A stretch of 64,000 nt of DNA from Heracleum sosnowskyi. Lineage: Eukaryota > Streptophyta > Magnoliopsida > Apiales > Apiaceae. The stretch covers positions 125,414,998 to 125,478,997 of the forward strand of contig CM061240.1 of NCBI GenBank assembly GCA_030848705.1, written 5' to 3'. The position numbers were made by a program, and so were the translations under genes. Below, piece after piece: positions 1-9,694 of the stretch. A model generated the notes under the pieces. The model ran no database searches. It had not been told where the DNA came from and saw nothing but the letters and a program-made list of their open reading frames with translations. Numbering within the stretch: the first letter of the stretch is position 1; each line of letters opens with the position of its first letter.

Positions 1-417
1 AGCTACTAGGTTACAAGAATAATATATTCAATAATCGCATCCCTTCTAGGGATAACCTATCTGTGTTTATATAGTACACAGCTACATACAATCCTTATCT
101 AATTGATACTCCTATAAATTAGCTATACAATTCATATCAATTAAGGATTGCTTCAGTCTTCTATTCCGTTTCCTTAGCTGTATCAATATATTCTGCTTCT
201 TTCCATCTTCAGAATATATTGCTTCTAGAATCTTCAATTCAGCACCGACAGCTAATTCAACTATCACCCTGTCAGACTTTAAATAAACTCTGACCGACTT
301 CCTTTAAACTCTTCACCCTGTCAGAGTTTAATTAAACTCTGACCGGCTTCTGATAAATTCTGGTCAATACCTGTTGCTTAAACACTGATAAACAAACGTC
401 AGCAATTATATCTAACA
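1..417 (-). repeat. copia-1 3' LTR (partial)
   Basis: Matches 12212-12628 with three transitions in 417 bp. The inner end reads TGTTAG on the minus strand, directly after the PPT. About 129 bp of the outer LTR end lies left of the window. The LTR contains two related 24-bp inverted repeats at 271-294 and 320-343. Confidence 0.95.
271..343. repeat. Duplicated palindromic motif in the copia-1 LTR
   Basis: The 24 bp at 320-343 form a perfect palindrome whose arms are GTCAGAGTTTAA. A related copy at 271-294 has two mismatched pairs. Both are preceded by ACCCT and followed by CCGRCTTC, so a unit of about 49 bp is present twice. The same unit sits in the 5' LTR at about 12482-12554. The arm sequence is the nonamer found throughout the element. 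Its role is unknown; a protein-binding site or RNA hairpin is possible. Confidence 0.8.
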
Positions 418-432
418 ATCTCCCCCAACTTG
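418..432 (-). other. copia-1 polypurine tract
   Basis: On the minus strand the sequence reads AAGTTGGGGGAGAT immediately before the TGTTAG start of the 3' LTR. This is the expected place and composition for the plus-strand primer of an LTR retrotransposon. Confidence 0.85.
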
Positions 433-579
433 TTCATAATAAAATGTACAAGTTAAACATATAATTGATGATGTCAAAAACATTTAACAAATGCAGTGTT
501 TAACATATAACAGAGTTTAATTTAAAACAGAGTTTAAATTTGACTTAGAATAGAAAACATAAAAACTTACAGTCAGACT

Positions 580-3500
580 TTACTTGATTTCTTGAATATC
601 AGGCACTGTCCTGATATAGTCTGATAGCAATTTCTTTTCAGCTCTTTCTAGTTCAGCAATCATAATCTTCTTCAGCTCCTTCATTTCTGGTTCATCTTCA
701 CCAATTTGATAAATGGCAGCTCTCAAAGAATATATGCTGTTTTTGTTCATTTCATTGCCAAGTCTGATATAAAAAGGTTTATCAGACTCTAGATTGAACT
801 CAAGAACCTTTTTATTTAGTGTAGTTCTGAACCTAGCACTATTCCTTTTCATTTCTACCAACTTTCCATGTGCATCTCTGTATTTCGGAATGTATGCACT
901 TGATACTCCAGCTCCACTCAAAACTTTGGATTTCATCATCCTTTCCTTCAAAACTCGAGCAGCATCATAAGTACTTCTATTCTTTACTTCAAGTAGATAT
1001 AGAACATACTCTAGCTCTTCCCAAAGTTTTAACTGGATATCAAATTCACCAAATCTATACACTCTGCCATCAGCCATAAAATATAACAAGAATTCCTTTT
1101 TGATTCCTTTGTGAAAAATCATCTGTACAGATTCTAGTTTGTCAAGGCCTTCTTGAGTAATTCCAACTCCAAATTCTGCCAATGAAAACTTGTCTTGAGA
1201 TCTGTTATTAGTTCTTCTTTCTCTGTGTGAACCCAGTCCAGATTTATCAAAGGCTTCTTTTCCCAATACTGTTCTGGTTTTTGAAAAATTCACAGCTTCA
1301 AGCTTTAAGTCTTCAAGAACTTTTGGTTTGCTGAATCCTGGAAGTAGTGTAGATTTCTGTACAACTTGAGCAGCGTCAGAGGTTGTCATAACTTCAGTAG
1401 AAACATCAACTTGAGCAGCGTCAGAGGTTGATTTGGCTAATCTTGTTTCAACTTGAGCAATGTCAGAGGTTGAATTATCTTTCTTCTCTAGGTAAGGCTC
1501 TTCAATCATTATACCTTTACCCTTATCAGAGTTTCCAATCACAGGTCTCCTTGTATATTGTATACTCTGTTGTGTATTCTCTTTGATAGAAATACCAACT
1601 TCTTTCTTTCTAGGAGCCTTGATTTCCTTTTTCTTGTAGATTCCAGCTTCAAGATTTTTCTTGTGTTCCTCAGCAAGCATCTGCTCTTCAGCCTGGATAT
1701 CTTCAATAGTTACATTCTTTCCATGCTCTTTCATGAATATCTTAGTAGCAATCTCTTCATCAGTAGATGGATTAGTTGAAACAACTAAACGCTTGAGTTG
1801 TGAAGTAGATTGACCACCAGAGTTTATCGTTTCAGAGTTTATTTGTCTACCAGAATTTACTCTTGACCTGCTTTGCCTTTGAACAACAACCTTTCTTTTA
1901 TTTCCTTTGCTTCCCCCATCAGTAGAATCATCCTTCTGTCTCAGAGCTTGAATGTCTTTGCATTTGTCTTTAGGCACATTCTCCCCCTTTTTGACATCAT
2001 CAGAAAGAAGTACTGATGTCAGCAATTCAATGGCATTAGAAATTGATGTTAGTTGGGCAGACATAGCAGTCTGATTGTCCTCAACTTTCCCAAGCCTCTT
2101 CTGAATATCATCAGAGTCCTTAGCTTGCTTCTTGAACATGGAATTGTAGTAAGTCCTATCATTCTTCAGAGTGAGATCTCTCAGACCAACTTCATTCCTC
2201 AAAGCAGTGACTTCCTTATGAGACTCATCAAATCTGTTGTGGAGAGATTTAATTTGAATCACAGTAGCCTTCAGACTTGTAAGAATATCAGGAGTTGAAA
2301 TCGTCTTTACAGAATCACCAAGAAAATCAGCAGCCCTCTGTGCTGAAAAGATACAATCCGCAGCAGCCCATCTATTGTAGTACATATCTTGAAAATGCTC
2401 AGCTGTAGCGCGATTGACCTCTCTTAGCTCATCAGAGTTTGCTTGACTCTCAAATAACTCCTCTTGAGAATGATCAGAACCATCATTATCATTATCATTC
2501 GCTGCTGTATTTTCTGCAGGAATATTCTCAGCATCAAGTTCTGGAATCTCAGAGTTTGCAGTATGCAGGAACTCTGCTTCTTTTGTTACAATCTCAACAA
2601 CAGATTGTTGTAGAGCTTCAAGAACAATAACATCCTCAGAGTTTACAACAAACTCTGCTTCAACAGGAACATTCTCTGTTGCATCCTTATCAGCAACATC
2701 AGAATTTGTAGCAACAGCTTTTGTAGCATTAGCATCCAAAGACTGATCGACTTCCTCACCCTTCTCAAGATCAAAAGAAATTATTTCAGTGTGAGAAGCC
2801 ATAGATTCTGCAAGTTCAACAGTATCTTGATCAGCTTCCAAACCCTCTGGGAAATGTTCAGAGTTTATAGAGAGATTTGCTTCAATGTCCATATAAAATC
2901 CTTGTGGCTCAACATTTTCTGTAGCCTCCTGAACAAGAATTTCAGGAGCTTCATCTGCAGCTTCACGTGCAGCTTCCTCAACGACATCAGCATTTGATGT
3001 AGGAGCTTCATCTTGAAAAACAGTCTGCATAAAAACTCTGTCCTCAGGAACAGCTTCATCATTTGGAATCTCAAGATTATCAGCAATAGTTGAAGAGATA
3101 TTCTCAGCACCAAACAACTGTGCTGCTACCAATCGTCGTTTTCTATGATGAAGAGTTTCTTCATCAGTTTCAGTCTCTTCATCAAGAATAGCAAACTTTG
3201 CCCTATTGGCTCTTCTTTTCTTCATTCTTTTCTTCTGAGGCATATCATTAGCATTTGATGCCCCAGCTTCAGCGTTTGATGGCTTCACCCTTGCACTTTT
3301 AACAGCCCTCAATTTTGATTGTTTTGACCTCTGTGATTGAGACACAGAAGGTCCAGCTTCAGCATGTGCAGGTGATTGTTGTTGTTGTGAATTGATCAAA
3401 AATTGTTGCACATACTCAGGCAACATCAAAACACCAACATCTCCTTTCTTGGTATCTTTATTAGTAAGATCAGAGAATATTCGTTTGTGCAATTTAAAAG

Positions 3501-4185
3501 AAGGAATCACATCATTCTCTAAAATCTCAATATCAGGACAGCAAAGATTGAATATTAACTGACAAAATCTAGAGAAATAAACAACATTCCTATTCTCTAG
3601 CATTTTCTCACCAATATTATGTAAGACTAACCTAGCAACATCAAAATGACCTCCATAAAGAAGAGAATACCCGATTTGAAGACTATCAGTGGGAATCGCA
3701 TCCCAGTTGGTACACTTCTTCCCGAACGCCCTTGTTATACAGTCGAAAAAGAAACTCCATTCCTTTCTCAAGAGCGGTCGCTTCAATTGACCAATCTTTG
3801 CCAATGATCCAGAGTATCCAATTTCCCTCATCATACGAACTAACTCAGGATCACCAACAGAGATTGTAAAAGAATTGAAATCCTCAAGTCCCAACGCATG
3901 ACGAACAGTAGTTGGAGTAACTACAAATTCGTTTCTTTCAAATTCAAAAACAATAGACGGAGACCCAGTCTCTCCTCCATTATCATAAGTACCTGTCTGC
4001 CAAAAAGTTCTGATGTTTGATGCAGACAGCTTCGATGGTGCGGTTAGAGCAGTACCAATATCAGAGTTTAACAAGAAACTCTGAATCAAATGAAACGCCT
4101 CCGGTGCATTCTCATTTGCCAAAGGAGCTGAGTAATTGTTAGGAACAAATTCTAACCCAGAAGCAACAAAAGATGTGGTGGCCAT
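580..4185 (-). CDS. copia-1 ORF3, large protein of unknown function downstream of pol
   Basis: An uninterrupted 1201-codon ORF lying between pol and the 3' LTR, in the position of the env-like ORF of some plant copia elements. I see no signal peptide or convincing membrane segment. Residues about 1-270 look globular. The middle is acidic and low in complexity (rich in E, D, A, N) with basic KKRMKKRRANR near residue 320, an NLS-like cluster. A coiled-coil-like stretch lies around 640-730. The motif GKGIMIEEP near 890 is followed by three imperfect TSDAAQV repeats. A second compact domain spans about 1010-1100. I recall similar N-terminal domain plus KGK.MIEEP proteins annotated beside copia pol genes in asterids, but cannot search. 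The intact frame beside young LTRs suggests selection or very recent arrival. Function unknown. Confidence 0.85.
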   Translation of the reverse strand: MATTSFVASGLEFVPNNYSAPLANENAPEAFHLIQSFLLNSDIGTALTAPSKLSASNIRTFWQTGTYDNGGETGSPSIVFEFERNEFVVTPTTVRHALGLEDFNSFTISVGDPELVRMMREIGYSGSLAKIGQLKRPLLRKEWSFFFDCITRAFGKKCTNWDAIPTDSLQIGYSLLYGGHFDVARLVLHNIGEKMLENRNVVYFSRFCQLIFNLCCPDIEILENDVIPSFKLHKRIFSDLTNKDTKKGDVGVLMLPEYVQQFLINSQQQQSPAHAEAGPSVSQSQRSKQSKLRAVKSARVKPSNAEAGASNANDMPQKKRMKKRRANRAKFAILDEETETDEETLHHRKRRLVAAQLFGAENISSTIADNLEIPNDEAVPEDRVFMQTVFQDEAPTSNADVVEEAAREAADEAPEILVQEATENVEPQGFYMDIEANLSINSEHFPEGLEADQDTVELAESMASHTEIISFDLEKGEEVDQSLDANATKAVATNSDVADKDATENVPVEAEFVVNSEDVIVLEALQQSVVEIVTKEAEFLHTANSEIPELDAENIPAENTAANDNDNDGSDHSQEELFESQANSDELREVNRATAEHFQDMYYNRWAAADCIFSAQRAADFLGDSVKTISTPDILTSLKATVIQIKSLHNRFDESHKEVTALRNEVGLRDLTLKNDRTYYNSMFKKQAKDSDDIQKRLGKVEDNQTAMSAQLTSISNAIELLTSVLLSDDVKKGENVPKDKCKDIQALRQKDDSTDGGSKGNKRKVVVQRQSRSRVNSGRQINSETINSGGQSTSQLKRLVVSTNPSTDEEIATKIFMKEHGKNVTIEDIQAEEQMLAEEHKKNLEAGIYKKKEIKAPRKKEVGISIKENTQQSIQYTRRPVIGNSDKGKGIMIEEPYLEKKDNSTSDIAQVETRLAKSTSDAAQVDVSTEVMTTSDAAQVVQKSTLLPGFSKPKVLEDLKLEAVNFSKTRTVLGKEAFDKSGLGSHRERRTNNRSQDKFSLAEFGVGITQEGLDKLESVQMIFHKGIKKEFLLYFMADGRVYRFGEFDIQLKLWEELEYVLYLLEVKNRSTYDAARVLKERMMKSKVLSGAGVSSAYIPKYRDAHGKLVEMKRNSARFRTTLNKKVLEFNLESDKPFYIRLGNEMNKNSIYSLRAAIYQIGEDEPEMKELKKIMIAELERAEKKLLSDYIRTVPDIQEIK

Positions 4186-4580
4186 GTGAAGATTTTGATT
4201 CGAAAGCTTAACAGAGTTTATGTGTAGAAAGGTGTTTGTGAATATGCGTGTGTGACAAAAGATGTGTATGAGTAAGATGTGAAAATTTTAAACGAAGGTG
4301 TGTGTATTGTATAAAAATAAAATGTAAAATTAAAAACTGAAGAGTTTTTAATCATCAATACACAACTGTCTTACTCCATTTACTGTGTTAGTGGGACACG
4401 TGGCACACGTACAGATGCTGACAGCTGTATTGAACAACTTCCAACACATACGTGCAGACGAGAAGACACCGTGCATCACATAACCGCTTTTAAAAAAAAT
4501 CAATAATAATAAAATTATCGATTTGTATATCTCAGAAACATAATAATAAAGTACTAAGGAGCTCAACAGTCGGAAGAATA
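4186..4580. promoter_or_regulatory. Divergent spacer between ORF3 and the antisense ORF, with a G-box
   Basis: This 395-bp AT-rich interval separates the start of ORF3 (leftward) from the start of the antisense ORF (rightward). It holds a palindromic CACGTG G-box at 4397-4402 followed by a second CACGT at 4406. Divergent ORFs with a shared G-box suggest a bidirectional promoter. That is inference; no clear TATA box with good spacing could be assigned. Confidence 0.35.
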
Positions 4581-5117
4581 ATGACTGTCTTGGAACTCCG
4601 CACTTTCATGTTCCCAGAGCTTCGAATCACGCAAAACCTTTCAGTTACCCTGTTGAATGCTATAAAAACTGAAGCATTCGTCCAACAGGCAATACACAAA
4701 AAAATTACCATACATCAAATGGCAGGAATCTTTGAATTCATGGATGTAGAATCCTTCTTAGATTTGAACTGGCGTCAACAAGCAAACTACATCATTGATG
4801 AGTTTCTTGTGTTATCATTTCTGAATGATGAAGGGCTCATAGCTGATGATGAAATAGCGGAAGGACCTATCTCCAACCCCTATGTGCACATCATCCGTCC
4901 TGGACCATATGATGTGCCCATCCTTGCAGATGATGAGGCTGTGGAGATCTGTATGATGCTCTTTTATCAGAGCTACTTGAAGGGTTCAAAGAAGAATGTC
5001 TTCTTGGAGTCCTGCAAGCTGCAAGCCAGAAAGAGAATACGAGAGAATGATGATGATGAGTCAACATCAGGGGGTTGTCAAGCTTTGAAAATCCCAGATG
5101 TTGTAATAACCTGTTAA
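4581..5117 (+). CDS. copia-1 antisense ORF, 178 aa, unknown
   Basis: An ATG-initiated ORF on the strand opposite gag, pol and ORF3, lying in the spacer between pol (ends 6367) and ORF3 (starts 4185). It is therefore not the shadow of another frame. The composition is protein-like: mixed hydrophobic and charged helices, DVESFLDLNW near residue 55, a basic patch KLQARKRIRE near 150, then an acidic ENDDDES tail. No family recognised. Antisense ORFs are described in some plant LTR retrotransposons, mainly Tat-type Ty3/gypsy; a copia example would be less usual. It could also be a captured gene fragment. Translation is unproven. Confidence 0.6.
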   Translation: MTVLELRTFMFPELRITQNLSVTLLNAIKTEAFVQQAIHKKITIHQMAGIFEFMDVESFLDLNWRQQANYIIDEFLVLSFLNDEGLIADDEIAEGPISNPYVHIIRPGPYDVPILADDEAVEICMMLFYQSYLKGSKKNVFLESCKLQARKRIRENDDDESTSGGCQALKIPDVVITC

Positions 5118-6366
5118 CCAAACAAGTAGCTAGACAAGAGTATAATGTTGTCTGATTGTAAACAGAGTTTGAATCATTTAATGAGAAAAAATCATTGTTT
5201 TGTTTTACATTTCAGTATCTCATAGTAATTGTAAAGTGAAAGAAATGATATCACTTTGAACAATAAACTAACATACTCATCAGCCCTACTAATCACCATC
5301 AGAACTTATCAAACACACTCTTTCTGTTCTCTGTTGAATGTAAAATAGATTCGTTACCAATCATACTGTTTCGAAAAACAAATGTCTAATCTCAAAATTA
5401 TAAGATGTCTGAAACAAAGAAATTATTTTAATCATTAAAGATTAAAACAAAGTTACCTCGGCATATGTCACACAATACATCAGTGTTTACCATTTGTCCT
5501 TCTTTGTCAATAAACTCTTCTCTCAATCTGTACAGGTGTGAAAATATGTGTGTGCAATAGCAGAGTTTACTGTAATAAATATTTAAATCATCTCAAAGTG
5601 CATAAAATCCACAAACTAAAGTAGTAAAAACTGGTTGCCGAAACTCTCACGTATAACATAAAATCTGATTTTATATCTAAACTCTGTTTTCTGATATCCT
5701 TTCATTTGGATATATCTTTTAATTTTTCACCCCCTTTCTTTATTTTTTTTTTATTTTTTTTTTTATTATTATTTTTTTCTTTATTTTTCCAGTAATCAGT
5801 GGTTGGCACTAGTCACCAAAAATCAATGATTTTAGCCCTTATTTCATACAATAAGTTCCTGGATCTTCCTAGGCACAACATGATCTCAAAGGAATTTGTG
5901 CTCTTTTTGGCATCTTTTGATTTGAGGGTGAATTTTTTTTAATTAAGAATCAGAGTTTAGACTTTTCATCAGTAAATATAATTAACTTATGAGAGAAAAT
6001 GCAAACAGCTAATACAGACTCAGTATATAGGATCAATAAACTAAGAGATGGTATAAATACAGAGACAGTATCATGCTGTGTTAACTTACTGCACATTATC
6101 GAGATCAGAATCTATACAACTCTTAAGGATTCACAGTTACTTACTGAGAACTATGCTTCATACAAATTTCTTCATTGGTCCAAATGTTTCAGACAAAATT
6201 ACAATCAGAGTATGACATTAAACTGTAACTTTCAGAGTATGACCAACAGAGTTTAGCATCAGAGATTTCTTTCAGAGTTTATCATCAGAGTTTAACATGC
6301 TGGTTCACATAACAGTTAACACATGTAAGAAATCATGAACATAAAAAGTGAGTCTAACCCGTATCT
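5118..6366. other. copia-1 non-coding spacer with T-rich tract and clustered nonamers
   Basis: No convincing ORF. At 5729-5790 a nearly pure T tract contains CACCCCCTTTCTTTATT, which on the minus strand reads as a purine run with GGGGG, like a second PPT. At 6240-6300 four to five copies of CAGAGTTT-type motifs lie close together. The interval separates the end of pol from the antisense ORF, with which pol would be convergent. Confidence 0.6.
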
Positions 6367-9300
6367 CTAGTCAGAACCAGAGATCATTCCAAGTTCATTT
6401 ACCAATCTTGTAAAAGTAGCTTCACTCAAAGGTTTGGTGAAGATATCTGCAAGTTGTTGGTCTGTAGACACAAAATGAAGCTCAATGTTTCCTTCTTCCA
6501 CATGTTCTCTGATAAAATGATACCTTATGCTGATGTGCTTGGTCATGGAATGCTGTACTGGATTACCTGTCATAGCAATAGCACTTTGGTTATCACAGAA
6601 AATAGGTATTCTAGAGTACCTTAACCCATAGTCCAGCAATTGATTCTTCATCCATAATATCTGTGCACAACAGCTACCAGCTGCTATATACTCTGCTTCT
6701 GCAGTGGATGTAGAAATTGATTTATGTTTCTTACTGTACCAAGAAACCAATCTGTCACCTAAAAATTGACAGCTTCCACTTGTACTTTTTTTGTCTATCT
6801 TACAGCCTGCAAAATCTGCATCAGAGTAACCAATTAACTTAAACTCTGATTCTCTAGGATACCACAAACCCAGGGTTATGGTTCCTTTGAGATATTTGAA
6901 GATCCTTTTTACAGCTGTTAGATGAGGCTCTCTGGGATCTGCTTGAAATCTTGCACAAAGACATGTTGCATACATGATATCAGGTCTACTTGCAGTAAGA
7001 TACAGTAAAGACCCTATCATTCCTCTGTAGTTAGTCATATCTACTGAGGCTCCTGTGTCTTTGTCAAGCTTCGTTGCTGTAGCCATGGGAGTTGTAGCAG
7101 ATGAACTATCAAGCATACCAAATTTCTTTAGAAGATTTCTGGTATACTTTGCTTGATTGATAAAAATCCCATCATCTGTTTGCTTGACCTGTAAGCCTAG
7201 AAAATAACTAAGCTCTCCCATCATGCTCATTTGGTACCTGGATTGCATAAGCTTTGCAAACTTCTTACAAAGTTTGTCATTAGTAGATCCAAAAATAATA
7301 TCATCTACATAAATTTGAACTAACAGCAAATCATCACCATAATTGAAATAAAACAAGGTTTTATCAATTGTACCTCTTGTGAACCCACTTTCTAAAAGAA
7401 ATTGAGCAAGAGTTTCATACCATGCTCTTGGTGCTTGCTTTAGTCCATATAATGCCTTGTCAAGCCTGTAGACATAATCTGGATGCTTGGAATCTACAAA
7501 TCCTGGTGGTTGTTCAACAAACACTTCTTCTTCAAGCTTCCCATTGAGAAAAGCACTTTTTACATCCATCTGAAAAACTTTAAACTTCTTGTGTGCTGCA
7601 TAGGCCAGAAAAATCCTTATGGCCTCCAGTCTTGCAACTGGAGCAAAGGTTTCATCATAGTCAATTCCTTCCTGTTGTGAATAACCTTTAGCCACAAGTC
7701 TAGCCTTGTTTCTTGTAATCACACCTTCACTGTCAGTCTTGTTTCTGAAAACCCACTTTGTACCTACTATTGATCTATTCTTTGGTCTAGGTACAAGTGT
7801 CCAGACTTCATTTCTTTCAAATTCATTTAACTCTTCTTGCATTGTTGTTATCCAATTAGCATCTTGAAGAGCTTCCTCCACTTTCTTTGGTTCTGTTTGA
7901 GACAAGAAAGCATGATACAGACACTCATTATTTGTTGCACTTCTAGTTCTTACACTAGCATCAGGATCTCCAATTATGAGATCAGGTGTGTGTGCCTGTG
8001 TCCACTTTCTTGTTGTTGGTAAGTGGTTTCTTGCATCATTATTGAATCCTCCCCCTTGATCCATGCTCTCCTGATTCATATGTTGACTTTCTGCAGCATC
8101 TGAGGCTCCCCCTGAATTGGATGGCTCAGAGTTTGAACTGTCAGAGTTTGAATCAGTTTCCTCAACTGACTCATTTGCTGTATTTTGTTGAGCTTTTTCA
8201 CGCTCCCCCTCAACTGGTTCTCTATTTTGTTCAATTTGAGAATTTCCAGTTTCTTCAGTATTTACCAGTAGAGGATCAGAGTATGCTTCGTCAGAGTTTG
8301 TCAACCCTGCTTCATCAGAGTTTACATCATCAGAGAATAGATCTTCATTTTCAAAACGTAGTTGATCATATCCATCCTTGTCTTCAAGTCCAATTATTTT
8401 CTTGTCATCAAATGACACATGTATGGATTCCATGATCACCTTAGTTCTCAGATTGTAAACTCTGAATGCTTTTGTTGACAATGGATAGCCAACAAAGATT
8501 CCTTCATCAGCTTTTAACTCGAACTTTGTCAACTGTTCAGGATGAGTCTTCAACACAAAGCATTTGCATCCAAATATATGAAAATATTTCAAATTTGGAT
8601 TCTTATTCTTCACCATCTCATATGGTGTTTTCCCATGCTTGTTGATCAATGTTGCATTTTGAGTAAAACAAGCAGATTGAACAGCTTCTGCCCAGAAGTA
8701 TGTTGGTAATTTTGCTTCATCAAGCATAGTTCTGGCTGCTTCAATTAAAGTCATGTTCTTTCTTTCAACTACACCATTTTGCTGTGGAGTTCCAGGTGCA
8801 GAAAATTCTTGTTTCACTCCTCTTTCCTTGCAGAAAGCTTCCATAATTGAGTTTCTGAATTCAGTTCCATTATCACTCCTTATAATTTTGACTTTGTGCT
8901 GTGATCCTTTGTCCAGTAAATTTACATGATCCATCAGAGTTTGAGCAGTTTCATCCTTCTTTGACAAGAAATACACCCATGTATATCTAGTATATTCATC
9001 AACAATTACTAGAGCATATTTCTTTCTGCCCATGGTCATCACATTCACTGGTCCAAAGAGATCAACATGTAGAAGATGATAAGGTTCCACTACTGATGAT
9101 TCAGATTTGCTCTTGAAAGATGACTTCCTTTGCTTGGCTTTTTGACAAGAATCACACAAGCCATCTAGACTGAGTATAGATTTTGGAAGTCCCCTTACAA
9201 GATCCTTTCTTATTAGCTCATTGATGTTGTTCAAATTGAGATGAGAGAGCTTCTTGTGCCAGTTCCAACTCTCTTCATTTGACATTCTGGCTGTCAGACA

Positions 9301-9681
9301 CACTGTTTTTCCATCAGAGTTTGTTACCAAACTTGCTTCATAAATGTTGTTGCGCCTGTGTCCAACTAGAACAACTTTTCCAGTAGATTTACTGATAACT
9401 TCACAGTATTCACTATGAAAATCTACATGGTTTCCTCTGTCACAGATTTGACTCACAGATAGCAGATTATGCTTGAGTCCTGAGACTAGAGCTACATTTG
9501 TGATGATGACACTTCCAAGATTGATATTGCCATATCCCAGAGTGTGTCCTATGTTGCCATCTCCATAGGAAACCTTTGGGCCAGCCTTCTCCTTAAAGTC
9601 TGATAGCAGGGCTTTATTTCCAGTCATATGTCCTGAGCATCCACTGTCCAAGATAAGTGTGCTCTCTATTATACCCTGCAA
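6367..9681 (-). CDS. pol: copia-1 pol polyprotein (protease, integrase, RT, RNase H)
   Basis: An intact frame of 1104 codons in Ty1/copia order. The protease motif [11 protein letters not shown] is at residues 11-21. The GAG-pre-integrase zinc region has WHKKLSHLN near 140 and CDSCQKAK near 175. The integrase core has DLFGP near 205, SDNGTEF near 270 and the E of [10 protein letters not shown] near 305. A variable acidic linker (about 440-560) is rich in NSDE runs. RT starts near 610 with [12 protein letters not shown] near 700 and YVDD near 791. RNase H has SDADFAGC and AEAEY, ending in the usual ADIFTKPL. No stops, and all catalytic signatures are visible. The ATG at 9681 is an assignment: the protease is in the +1 frame relative to gag. 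Confidence 0.95.
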   Translation of the reverse strand: MQGIIESTLILDSGCSGHMTGNKALLSDFKEKAGPKVSYGDGNIGHTLGYGNINLGSVIITNVALVSGLKHNLLSVSQICDRGNHVDFHSEYCEVISKSTGKVVLVGHRRNNIYEASLVTNSDGKTVCLTARMSNEESWNWHKKLSHLNLNNINELIRKDLVRGLPKSILSLDGLCDSCQKAKQRKSSFKSKSESSVVEPYHLLHVDLFGPVNVMTMGRKKYALVIVDEYTRYTWVYFLSKKDETAQTLMDHVNLLDKGSQHKVKIIRSDNGTEFRNSIMEAFCKERGVKQEFSAPGTPQQNGVVERKNMTLIEAARTMLDEAKLPTYFWAEAVQSACFTQNATLINKHGKTPYEMVKNKNPNLKYFHIFGCKCFVLKTHPEQLTKFELKADEGIFVGYPLSTKAFRVYNLRTKVIMESIHVSFDDKKIIGLEDKDGYDQLRFENEDLFSDDVNSDEAGLTNSDEAYSDPLLVNTEETGNSQIEQNREPVEGEREKAQQNTANESVEETDSNSDSSNSEPSNSGGASDAAESQHMNQESMDQGGGFNNDARNHLPTTRKWTQAHTPDLIIGDPDASVRTRSATNNECLYHAFLSQTEPKKVEEALQDANWITTMQEELNEFERNEVWTLVPRPKNRSIVGTKWVFRNKTDSEGVITRNKARLVAKGYSQQEGIDYDETFAPVARLEAIRIFLAYAAHKKFKVFQMDVKSAFLNGKLEEEVFVEQPPGFVDSKHPDYVYRLDKALYGLKQAPRAWYETLAQFLLESGFTRGTIDKTLFYFNYGDDLLLVQIYVDDIIFGSTNDKLCKKFAKLMQSRYQMSMMGELSYFLGLQVKQTDDGIFINQAKYTRNLLKKFGMLDSSSATTPMATATKLDKDTGASVDMTNYRGMIGSLLYLTASRPDIMYATCLCARFQADPREPHLTAVKRIFKYLKGTITLGLWYPRESEFKLIGYSDADFAGCKIDKKSTSGSCQFLGDRLVSWYSKKHKSISTSTAEAEYIAAGSCCAQILWMKNQLLDYGLRYSRIPIFCDNQSAIAMTGNPVQHSMTKHISIRYHFIREHVEEGNIELHFVSTDQQLADIFTKPLSEATFTRLVNELGMISGSD

Positions 9682-9694
9682 TCACAAACAAACA

